Below, in pieces: positions 24,000 through 36,250 of a DNA stretch of 64,000 nucleotides. Source of the stretch: Latrodectus hesperus (Eukaryota > Arthropoda > Arachnida > Araneae > Theridiidae); the NCBI GenBank assembly GCA_037975125.1, contig CM075857.1, positions 47,497,172 to 47,561,171 of the forward strand, in the 5' to 3' direction. Every line of letters begins with the position of its first letter. The first letter of the stretch is position 1. The position numbers were made by a program, and so were the translations under genes. The notes below the pieces were generated by a model. The model was not told the origin of the DNA. It searched no databases and saw only the letters and a program-made list of their open reading frames with translations.

Positions 24000-25840
24000 G
24001 TCCATTTCACCAGAACGAACAGTCAACGAGAACATCAGCATTGGCTCCTCTTGATACAGCATCAGCGGAAATATTTTCCTTTCCTGGGCAGTAGAACCAG
24101 GAATTGATTTCAGTCAGAGATTTTATCTCCTTTACTCGATTTGCAACAAACTGTTTCCAGCGGTTAGTGGAACCCTTTATCCAATACAATGTTATTTTTG
24201 AATCAGTTCAGTAATAAATTTTGGTTGAAACTTTATGGTCTATCATTTTTTTTTTGACCGCATTCGTTAATCGAGACGCCAACAAAGCTCCGAGAAGTTC
24301 AAGCCGAGGCAGAGAAATTTTCTTTAGAGGATGAACTGGACTCTTTGATGCTATTAGATTCATTTGAATTTCATTTCCATTTATTACTCGCAAATAGACG
24401 GCAGCACCATATGCCTTTTTCCTGGCATCACAGAAAGTGTGTATTTCAATCACAGTTGAATCTGTAATACAGGGAATAGTTAATCTTGGAATCTTTAATT
24501 GTGCCAAGTTTGGCAGCTCATTGCACCATTGAAGCCATTCCTTTTGAACATCAGGAGGTAATGGTTCATCCCACTGGATTTTCCGAAGCCACAATTCTTG
24601 TAACAGGCACTTAATTCTTACTGTAAATGGAGTCAATAATCCCAATGGGTCAAAGATTTTTCCAATGGCTTGTAAAATGAAACGTTTGGTGTTCTTTCGA
24701 TTTTATAAAATTTTCATCAAGCCTTGGATGTCAAAGATTAAACATTCTTCTGTTGTGTCCCATGCTAAGCCAAGTACCTTTGTGGAATTTGATGCCAGAC
24801 TAATAGATTTCTGAGGAGATTGTACATCAAACTCTTCGTTCTTCCATTGTTCCATCAATTCACAATCATTAGTGATCCATTTCCTCAAGTTCATATTGGC
24901 TTCAGACATTGTGACTTTGGCTTCACGAGAAATTACAAGATCATCATTTAGATTGTCTCCACCAGTTAAAAGGTCGTCGTCAACGTAGATACTTGTATCT
25001 AACAATCCCACAGTGACTGGATATTTAGTTTTAAATCCTTTTAAATGTTTCTTGATGGTAACTGACAACAGAAATAGGCTGGCATTTACTCCGAAAAGAA
25101 CGCGTTTGAATCTGTAAATTTGGAGATTGCGTTTTCCATTTGCTTCTTCAAACCACAAGAAATGCACCGCATCTCTGTCCTTTTCCGACAAAGGAACCTG
25201 CAGAAAGGCTTTCTCTACATCAGAGAAGATGGCAATTTTATTCAATCGAAATTGAGTAAGTAAATCAAAGAGATTTGGGTTCAAATTAGGGCCAGTCCGT
25301 AGACAATCATCCAGAGAAAGTTCATCGTTATCGTGTGAGCTGGCGTCAAACACTATTCTGATTTTAGTGGTAAGTCTATCTTCTTTATAGACTGATTGAT
25401 GTGTTAAATAATATATGGGTTTGTCTACGACTTGAGCTTCATTTTCGTCAACCCGTTCGATTATTCCTTGCTTCAGATAGTCTTTCAAAGTATCATTATA
25501 TTGAAGGCGTAACTCTGGATTTGTACAAAGTATTTTTTGCAACGATAAAATTATTGTTCAATTTTAAATCTTTCCAGTCCTTTTTCCAAGGTAATTCAAC
25601 TTGGTAACGGCCATTTTGAAAGGTAGTTGTTTCTTCAAATATCTCCATAGCTTAATCACCTTCTGAAAGTTTGGGGTCTTCGTGTTTTATTCCAATAGAT
25701 TCGAGCTCCCAAAATTGTTTCAAAGTATCATCTATCGTTTCGATGTCTTTGACAAGACAACACAATACCTTATTAGAAGATTGGGTATTGCTTAGAGTAC
25801 CAGTGGCTATCCAACCAAACACAGAATCACATATCAGGAG
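24000..25840 (-). pseudogene. BEL/Pao protease end, reverse transcriptase and RNase H remnant
   Basis: The piece nearest 25840 encodes the protease end (DSVFGWIATGTLSNTQS) and a linker. The RT is open from 25542 to 24703 with KIRIVFDASSH, IFSDVEKAFLQV, VLFGVNASLF and the catalytic IYVDDDLLTGG. After a stop, 24645-24208 holds the Pao-type connection and RNase H start (FCDARKKAYGAAVYL, ISLPRLELLGALLASR). 24189-24007 follows with LYWIKGSTNRWKQFVANRV and CPGKENISADAVSRG. These domains would copy element RNA into cDNA. The copy is inactive because of stops and because its protease front and gag are separated by about 3 kb of insertions. Confidence 0.87.
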
Positions 25841-26900
25841 CTTTTATAATTAACATTAAATGTATTGTGCTTTAGAATTTTAAAAAATTATTCAGCACAT
25901 GTATTTTTCCTGGTTGTACCAACTCTCCCTCAATGAAGCTTTATTTTTGAAAACAGATTTTTTTGGAAGTGCAACGTTGCAGCCTGTAATCAACATGAGG
26001 AAATAAAAAGTGGTTATTGGTTTCAGGGAAGTCGTATCCCGTTATTAACAGCAGTAAGATCCTTTATTGCTGGTCCAAAAAATTAACAATTGTTAAATTT
26101 TGTGACGAAGAACTTAATTTAGCTGACAAAACAATCATAGATTGGAATAATTATATGAGAGAGATTTGTGTTCTCCACATGGAAAGAAAAGAAAGAACGA
26201 AAATAGGTGGACCTCGTCGCATTGTGGAAATAGATGAAAGCTTGTTCACGAATAGAAAAAATAATTTGGGTCGAATATTGCCAGGGCAATGGATTTTTGG
26301 TGGCATCTGTCGAGAGACCAAACAAGCATTTTTAACAACCATTCTTGATAGAACTGCAGCCACGCGTTTCTAGAAAATTGTCGAAAACATTGAGAAAGGA
26401 AGTACACTTTATTCTGACAGTTGGAGAGCGTATCATCTGACTGATCAATTGGCAATCGCTGGATTTAATCATTTAAGAATAAATCACAAATATAATTTTG
26501 TCGACCCCGAAACGGGTGTGCATACGCAAACTATCGAAAGAATGTGGGGTTCCGCGAAATGGAGGAACAAGAGACAACGTTGTACAGCAAGGCAACATCT
26601 TGAGTCTAACTTGGCAGAATTCATATGGCGACAAGACCAAGAAAAGGATAGAAAAAATTGTTTTGATTCTATTCTAAAAACCATTTTGCAATATTTTCCA
26701 CCAAAACGTAATTGATGTATCGTCAAATAAAGGTAAGAATTATACACAGATCATAATTATTTATTATTCTTCATATATTATTTATTATTTTCTTTCATAC
26801 TGTTTTTATCAGATTGTACTTTTCATTTACGCGCTCCATGTCCCATCAGCGTACTCCGTTTTTAGAATTAGCCCGGTCTCATATAATGCCGCCAATATGG
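25841..26900 (+). mobile_element. Merlin (IS1595-like) DNA transposon, boundaries unresolved
   Basis: A transposase relic of the Merlin superfamily lies between two parts of the minus-strand BEL element, beside the gypsy relic. I could not identify terminal inverted repeats or the expected 8-9 bp duplication, so the limits given are only the edges of neighbouring elements. Confidence 0.6.
25990..26715 (+). pseudogene. Merlin transposase (DDE, IS1595/ISXO2 type), broken
   Basis: After a degraded zinc-ribbon region, one frame reads YWFQGSRIPLLTAVRSF. A frameshift leads to LADKTIIDWNNYMREIC and then the core. The catalytic acids are all present: Asp in VEIDESLFTNRK, Asp in YSDSWRAYH, Glu in HTQTIERMW. 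RGRILPGQWIFGGI-type sequence (here LGRILPGQWIFGG) and the VDPETGVHTQ block are hallmarks of Merlin, the animal relative of bacterial IS1016/IS1595 elements. The core is split by a TAG at 26371-26373; the terminal stop is at 26713-26715. The zinc-ribbon frame is also broken, so the gene is dead. Confidence 0.88.
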
Positions 26901-27189
26901 TTGCGATAATACGCAAGTACCCATGTAAATGTGTATAAGTGTCTCGTTCCATTTTTTTATAACATTCCGTATTTTTTATAACATTTTTATAACATTCAAA
27001 TAATTATTACATTCCGGCTGCTTCAATGAACATTACTATAAAATACACTACAGTAAATTGGTGACGAGGATAAACAAAAAAAATCATGGATAATTTGCAG
27101 CTTTTTTAAAGGTTATTACAACAAGTAATGATCAACTTGTCAATCTTATTTTGAAACAAGAACGAAATAAGGATATTCCAGATCATCAA

Positions 27190-28363
27190 GAAAAAGGTAC
27201 GATAACATTTTTATCAAATATCGAATGTTTTAATCCTTCAACAGAAACATTTTTTCAGTATAAACAAAGATTTCAAAATTATTTACAAATCAAAAATGTT
27301 TTCGAAGATTGTGTGTTAAAATACTACTGAACTGCATTGCATCTGAACATTATAATCTGTTGTGTTCTTTAATTGCACCTAAAATTCCTAATGATTTATC
27401 GTATGATAAAATAATTTCTGTTGTTGAAAAGCATTTATGTCCTTAGCCTAATTTTATTATCGAACAACACAGATTTCTATTCCGTTTTCAATTGAAAACG
27501 AAAGGGTTTCTGATTACATTGCCACACTTTGAAAATTTACTTCTACTTGTGATTTTAACTATGAATGTGAAAAATCAGTTGCTAATTTATTGTTGAGAGC
27601 ACAGTTTATTAGAGGGTTAAAAGATGACTTTATTCGAGAGAAACTCTTAATGGTTTCAGATTTAACATTCGATGTAGGTGTTGAACAAGCTTTAGCTTTA
27701 GAAGCTTCGAAAATAAACAACTGTGAATTATCGAAACACATTTTTAGTTAAAATTCAACAAAGTTCTCCATCAGCTATTTTAACAATAAGATTATTAAAG
27801 GATACTTTTTTAGTGTGCATGGATTGCCTTAAGTCCTTGTATCTGACAACGCATCTATATTTACATGTACCGAATTTACAGAATTTTGTAAGGAAAATGG
27901 AATTATTCATTGGGCAATAGCTCCAGGTCATCCTGCAACTAACGGGTTAGATGAACGTAATGTAAAAACCCTTAAGCAGAAATTAAAGTCAACGTCCAAT
28001 GAAAAGAACTCAATACCAGAGAAGATAGGAGAAATTTTATTTCGTTATCGAGCAACTCCATTACAATCCGAAAAAAACTCCTTTACAATTGTATCTTGGA
28101 CGTCAAATTCGATCTAAACTAGATTTGTTACGTCCACCATGTAAGGGATTCAAATACACATATACTTCACCCGTTATTCCAAATCATAAAATTTTAAGTG
28201 TGGGAGATCGTGTACAATCACGTACTTATGCCAACAATAAGCTATCGTGGAAATTTGACATCAATAAACAACGAACTGGTAAATTACACTATTTAATAAA
28301 ACTCGACGACGGGAAAATTATAAAAAGACACATAAATCAATTGAGGAAAATTAAATGTTCCTA
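27190..28363 (+). pseudogene. Gypsy gag fused to integrase by internal deletion
   Basis: The front part encodes a retroelement gag-type segment (FNPSTETFFQYKQRFQNYL) with several stops. From about 27820 the integrase core appears: VLVSDNASIFTCTEF with the second catalytic Asp, then HWAIAPGHPATNGLDERNVK, in which Asp stands where the catalytic Glu is expected. After a frameshift comes the C-terminal segment 28089-28364 (MYLGRQIRSKLDLL, VGDRVQSRTY, HYLIKLDDGKIIKRHINQL). The H2C2 zinc region and first catalytic Asp are missing along with all of RT, so gag runs almost directly into mid-integrase. This copy could not retrotranspose on its own. Confidence 0.78.
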
Positions 28364-28606
28364 AAATTCCAAGAGTTACATTTTCTCCAAAGCCAGATGT
28401 CATTTATCCGAGGAAATCAATCCCTACTGGAAATCATTTCGACCCCAAGCCATCAGAAGTTCGAATTGCTAAGAATTATGGTAAGCCAGTATCTGGTGTT
28501 TCTGTAGTGATTCCGGTGCTTTACGAAGTCCTCCTATTCGAAGATCAGCAAGAATTCAACAAACACCACGTTATCTATCGGACTACGTAATTTAAGTGTG
28601 GGAGAA

Positions 28607-28787
28607 TGAAGTATTCTTAAAAATGAGAGTAAGAAGAACACTCTGAGATCGAGACTATAAGAATGCTTACAAACAGAACAATTGGATAATGTCAACACAT
28701 GTATCTGTGTATAAGTATGTCGTCCCATTTTTGAATAAAATTGTTATTACATTCCGGCTGCTTCAATGAACATTACTAGAAAATACA
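28607..28787 (+). repeat. 3' LTR of the gypsy relic
   Basis: Starts TGAAGTATTC after a purine tract and ends GAAAATACA. It contains AATAAA (about 28734). The last 42 bases match the 5' LTR end with few changes. Confidence 0.65.
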
Positions 28788-28799
28788 AATATGCATAGT

Positions 28800-29483
28800 A
28801 TTTTAATTTTCTTTTTAAATTTAAATAAAATATAGACGTACTCAGCAAAACAGAATTGTTTTTCTCAGATGTATCACTCAAAGATTGAAAACAAGAAACA
28901 ATCTCATTTTTATTTATTATATCATTCTTAGGCGCCGATGAACTCACTTCCACTTGAGTAAAAGGTATACCCTGGCTTTTCTTCGAATGTCAAACCATCA
29001 GTGCCGCCATCTTTGGCCACTTTTTTGCGATGAGGCATTGATTAATGGCGCTTATAACACACTAAACAAGACATTAGAGAATAGCAAGAACTATGTGTAT
29101 TATTTTTATTCAGACAGTTCGTGCACAGTTTTTTCTCTTTTACTATTTTGTATCTTTTATTAACATCTAAATTTGAAAATTAGAGCATTTATTCAAAGAA
29201 TGATCTTAATTACACAATGCACAACAATATTTTGATTTGGATTTATAGTTAGCGTTAATCATCAAAGATTTTGTTTTATTAGATGGGGGTGAGAACTTGT
29301 TTATGTTTTTCGGGAGAGGATTGCGATTAATGCTCTCAAGAATTGAACTTCTTTTTTCCAAGAATGAAATTAATGTTTCGAATTCGGGAACTTGAGTTGA
29401 TTTTAATGTATACTCAAATTGCTTTCTTGTTTCTTTATCGAGCTTTTGAAGCACAATGTTTACTGGTAAAACATCTGATAAAG
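28800..29483 (-). pseudogene. BEL/Pao gag remnant (front part of the minus-strand BEL)
   Basis: Minus-strand reading starts with LPVNIVLQKLDKETRKQFEY and FETLISFLEKRSSILESI, the gag region seen in Pao polyproteins. A zinc knuckle split by a stop follows (CALCN, stop, DHSLNKC), then after a frameshift LCTNCLNKNNTHSSC and CLVCYKRH, and finally VLLSTSIFYL at the start of the protease. The sequence then runs into the gypsy 3' LTR. Its reading direction and order fit the RT at 25542-24703, so the two are taken as one element pulled apart. Confidence 0.8.
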
Positions 29484-30410
29484 AAAATGCATTTATAGCC
29501 ACAACAATCTTTTCTTCTAAATGAAAACAACGTCCACGTAAGTTCTTTTTTAGATTAAAGAATAACCAAAAGTCGCACATAGCTAGATCATGTTAATACG
29601 GCGGATGTTCGATCACTTTAATTTGTTTTTGTTTAAGCAACTCAACTGTAAATCCGGCTGTATGTGAAGATGCATTGTCATGATGAAGCATTAGTCCCCT
29701 AACATTCATTTCTTGGAGAATTTCTGGAAGACATTTAGTGGTATACCAGTTTGCTGTTACTGTCTTCTATCCTTCCAACTTGATGGCTTTGACCAATCCC
29801 GTACTTCTGAAGAAAACGGCATACATCACTTTTTTCAGTGCGCGTTGTTTTTTCACCATTGTCGACGTGGGATCATCTTCAAAGACCCATACTTTACTTT
29901 CTTGACGAGTTGGAACGTCAAAAAACAGTATGTACATTTCATCACTTGTTACAGTTTTAGAAATGATGCGGTGGCCACCATCATTCAGCATATTAAGAGT
30001 TTCTTTACTGATTCTGACACGCTCCTGTTTTTAATGCTCAGTTAGATTATGGGGAACCCAACGGCAAACTAATATTTTCATTTGTTATTCTTCATGAATG
30101 ATTTTGTGTATGGCTGCGGATCCAATGTTAAGTTCCTTCTGTATCATTTGATAGGTACAACGATTATTATCCATTAACATTTTTGGTATGGCAGACATAT
30201 TATCCGGGATTACTGCCGACGGCGGCCTTCCTGTGTGTTCTTCCTCCTGAGGAAAATTGCGACCTATTCTAAATTCTCTAAACCATCTGAATACAGTAGC
30301 ACGAGCTGGAGATTCATCACCAAAAGCTAATTGCAACCGTTGAACGCATTCTTCTTGATTTAATCCTGCTTTGAAATCGTAGAAAATCATAACGCGAAAA
30401 TGTTCTGTTT
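29484..30410 (-). pseudogene. Mariner transposase pseudogene (copy 2)
   Basis: The frame starts at MIFYDFKAGLNQEECV (30390) and carries the helix-turn-helix region (ATVFRWFREFR), WVPHNLTEH, then the core. The first catalytic position reads SDEMY where the family has DET; the second (HHDNASSHT) and third (AMCDFWLF) Asp are present. The frame is interrupted near 30090-30030, 29766 and 29590. The last 60 or so residues are replaced by BEL gag, so no complete protein is possible. Confidence 0.85.
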
Positions 30411-30557
30411 AAAATTTATTCCACGCTAAACAAGTTGAAGTAAGTCAGTAAAAAATCGTCTTCTGCGTTAAAATACTTTTTACTTTAAAATTAAACCGTT
30501 ATTTTTATTTTATAAGTTCTTGTCTGCACGTATCTCAAAAATTTCAGAGTAACCTTC

Positions 30558-30558
<1 letters not shown>
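29484..30558 (-). mobile_element. Mariner copy 2, 3' truncated
   Basis: The transposase 5' side has the full terminal repeat (TCAGAGTAACCTTCG ending at 30558, followed by TA). The other end is lost at about 29484, where mariner sequence passes into BEL gag across the shared stretch AAAATGCATTTATAGCC. It lies against a (TA)n array. Confidence 0.87.

Positions 30559-30592
<34 letters not shown>
30559..30592. repeat. (TA)n array between mariner and Tc1 ends
   Basis: Sixteen TA units with a CA at the right edge, bounded on one side by the mariner copy 2 terminus and on the other by the Tc1-like element. Confidence 0.97.
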
Positions 30593-30595
<3 letters not shown>

Positions 30596-32007
30596 TACTG
30601 GCCATTAAAATTGCTACACCAAGAAGAAATGCAAATAACAGAACGATATTTATTGGACACATACATTATAGTGGAAAGAACAACTGATTAGATTTACAGG
30701 AAATTAGGATGTATAGCTCTTGAGAAATCAGAAATCAGTACCCAGAGCAGCCACCTCTGGCTGCAATAACAGCACTTATCCGTCTAGGCATAGAGTCAAA
30801 CAGAGATTGTATGGCATGTGTGGGGATCTCAGTCCATGCAGCTTCAACACTATGCCACGGTTCATCGACAGTAGTGGATGGTGAGTGATGGCGTGCCAAT
30901 AGCTGGAAAACCATTGACCACATGTTCTCAATTAATGACAGATAAGGAGAACGTGCTGGCCAGGGTAACAGTCGAACCTGTTCGGTATCAAGGAAGTTCA
31001 GAACAGTACGGGCAACATGCGGTCGTGCATTATCCTGTTGAAACAAAGCATTAGGGACGCCTCGAAGATAGGGCAGAGCCACTGGCCTTAACACATCGGA
31101 AATGTAACGGATGCTGTTCAGAGTACCGGTAATGCGAACAAGAGGTGATCGAGACGTGTATCCAATGGCACCCCATACCATCACTCCAGCAGATGGGCCA
31201 GTATGGCGATGTCCAATGCAAGCTGGCAATGCGCGTTCTCCACGATGCCTCCAAACATGGATGCGGCCATCATGGTCCTGTATACAGAACCGTGATTCAT
31301 CTGTGAAGATGACGTGATGCCATTCCTGCGTCCAGGTTCGTCGCTGATCACACTATTGAGGGCACTCCTGTCTGTGACGCAGTGTCAATGGTAGCCGAAG
31401 CCATGGTCACCGTGCAGACAATCCATGCTGCTGCAAACGTCGTCGAACTGTTCGAGCAAAAACTTATTGCCTTGCAAATGACTCTATTTCTCGACTCAGG
31501 GTTCGTGACGTGGCTGTACGATCCCTTGTGACCATGCGGATAAGATGTCTGTCTTCTCTGCTGTTAGTAATGGGGGGTCGCTGAGATCCCGCATGACGTT
31601 CCGTATGATTGTCCTGAACCCATCGATTCCATATTCTGCTAACAGTCATGGAGTCTTGACCGACGCGAGCAGCAATATTGGGGTACGATAAACCGCAATC
31701 CCGGTAGGCTATAATCCTTCCTTGATCAAAGTCAGACACGTGCTGATAGGCATTTCTTCTTCTTACACGAGGCATTAAAACTACTTTCTTTGCCGAAAAC
31801 AACGTTGAAACGGAAACTGAGTATGAGAAAACTGCTGTCAAATCTCTGGTTTTATACACATTGTAGATGTAACTGCTGTCGCCTGCTTTGTATGAATACG
31901 CTGAAAATCTAATCATTTGCATATCACAGCAAGTTCTACCTGTCATGCAAATTTCACGTGTGTGGTGTGCCGCTTTCCTGGTGTAGCAATTTTAATGGCC
32001 AGTAGTG
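30593..32007 (-). mobile_element. Tc1-like element 1, complete ends
   Basis: Perfect 29-bp terminal inverted repeats start CACTACTGGCCATTAAAATT at 30593 and appear reverse-complemented ending at 32007, with TA-rich flanks. Total 1415 bases, a normal Tc1 size. Confidence 0.95.
30735..31775 (-). pseudogene. Tc1-like DD34E transposase, frameshifted
   Basis: Start MPRVRRRNAYQHVSDFDQGR at 31775. Paired helix-turn-helix region: IAYRDCGLSYPNIAARVG and MTVSRIWNRWVQ. The first frame stops at 31464. The core is recovered in another frame: FTDESRF with the first Asp, QQDNARPHVARTV with the second, and SLIENMW with the Glu, 34 residues between the last two. SPYLSLIEN differs from the common SPDLNPIEN but keeps the Glu. 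It ends RGGCSGY at 30735. The element is long-intact outside the frameshift region (about 31230-31465) and may be relatively recent. Confidence 0.92.
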
Positions 32008-34936
<2,929 letters not shown>

Positions 34937-35120
34937 TATAATTCAAATATGAATTCTAAAAAAAAAAAGATTCAAATCTAAAAAAAATTTCAAATCTGGT
35001 GGATTTTCTCCTTATTTTAAATATAATTTAAAAAAAACCAATGTACATTTTAACTTTTTAAAATTTATGCATTTAATTAATATAATTAACTTATATTAAT
35101 ACCTTTAACTAACTCAAAAT

Positions 35121-36250
35121 GCAAGGGGTCATCAAAATAATGAAAACACCTGTGAATAAAATTAATATTTTTGAAAGCGCTTCATAAGTATTAAAATATA
35201 ACAATGGCTACCAGTTCATTTATATAGAAATGTATATATTCTGGTAGTATGTTGTAGTTTTAAATTGATGCATGATCTGTAAATCTTCGATTTTTTTCAA
35301 AGGCATAAAATGTCGAACCTTTCAGATTTTCAAAGAAACCGAATTGTTGGAGCCTGTACAGTATGAGTAAGTGTGATTGATACATTCCAACCTTTAGGTA
35401 TTTCTAGAAAGACATGACAGATACTTAAAGACATGACAGCATACACACCGCGTGGCAAGACAAACTCGAGAAAGCTAAATGGTGCACAGAAAAAGAAAGC
35501 TCAGTAGAAAAGACCAACGGGTATTAAAGCGGGTTGTAATTTCTAAAAAGCAAACAGCTGCAGCAAAATTGACCTCAGAGCTCAATTAGCATCTGAATTC
35601 TCCTGCATCAACGACTATACAGTTAAAAGGTACTTTTACAAACAGAAAATTTACAGAAGATGAACAATTTCCAAGCCACTTGTCACAGATGTTAATGCCA
35701 AACGTCATCTACAGTGATGTCACGCTCAAGAAACCTGATTGATTGATAAGTAGAAGAAAGTAATAATGTATGGCACAAATCTTCCTTTAACACTTTTCCC
35801 TACAACAAGGCGGGACCGTGTTTGGAGGAAACCTGCAAGTGTAATTGTCTCTTTCCAACTGCCACTGTCAAGCATAAAGGCAAATCTGCTATGAAATGGA
35901 CAGCTTTTCATATCTTTCTGTTGCACAAATCAAAACACTGAAAAAAATATTACTAGAAAGAAGCATAAGGAAATTTTAACTGAACAGATTTATCCTATGT
36001 TGCAAACTTTGTTTCTAGTCAGAGATGGAATTTTCCATCGATAATGCACAAGTTGCTGCAGTGAGACTTATCCGATCAAAGGTAATTTATCATGGGTTAT
36101 CAATTATGATAAACATCCAACTGGGCCACATTTGATCTCAATATAATTGAATGATTATGGTTTATTTTGTAGCATTCAAAACGGAATCAGTATCCTCCAC
36201 CAGAATCTTCTCCTTATAAATTTGTACTTTGTCGAGACTTATGAGTGTCA
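35121..36250 (+). mobile_element. Tc1-like element 3, heavily decayed
   Basis: The left end GCAAGGGGTCATCAAAATAA resembles a Tc1-type terminus. The interior still shows MSNLSDFQRNRIVGACTV, MTAYTPRGKTNSRKLNG, KPLVTDVNAKRHLQWCHAQET and FPTTRRDRVWRKPA in broken frames, the usual order of a Tc1 transposase. No catalytic core with intact acidic residues remains and no right terminal repeat was found. Confidence 0.75.

Larger units (their letters stand above)
26920..28787 (+). mobile_element. Ty3/gypsy element collapsed to LTR-gag-integrase-LTR
   Basis: A shared segment, ATTACATTCCGGCTGCTTC and onward, ends both LTRs (about 27006-27047 and 28746-28787). The left one is followed by a primer-binding-like TGGTGACGAGG (about 27059). 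Between them are a gag remnant (about 27190-27720) and integrase (about 27760-28363), but no protease, RT or RNase H. The 3' LTR (28607-28787) follows the purine tract GTGTGGGAG. The 5' LTR is shorter or diverged upstream. Confidence 0.75.
21635..29483 (-). mobile_element. BEL/Pao LTR retrotransposon, minus strand, with nested insertions
   Basis: Reading leftward: gag (29483-28800), a break filled by a gypsy element and a Merlin transposon, the end of protease with RT and RNase H (25840-24000), integrase (23960-22120), a purine-rich GGCGGGTGGCA and a probable 3' LTR starting TGTTAGCGC at 21879. This is a different BEL lineage from the plus-strand element: its RT carries IYVDDDLLTG rather than FYVDDILSG. 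The 5' end is replaced by mariner copy 2. The LTR end at 21635 is tentative. Confidence 0.78.
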
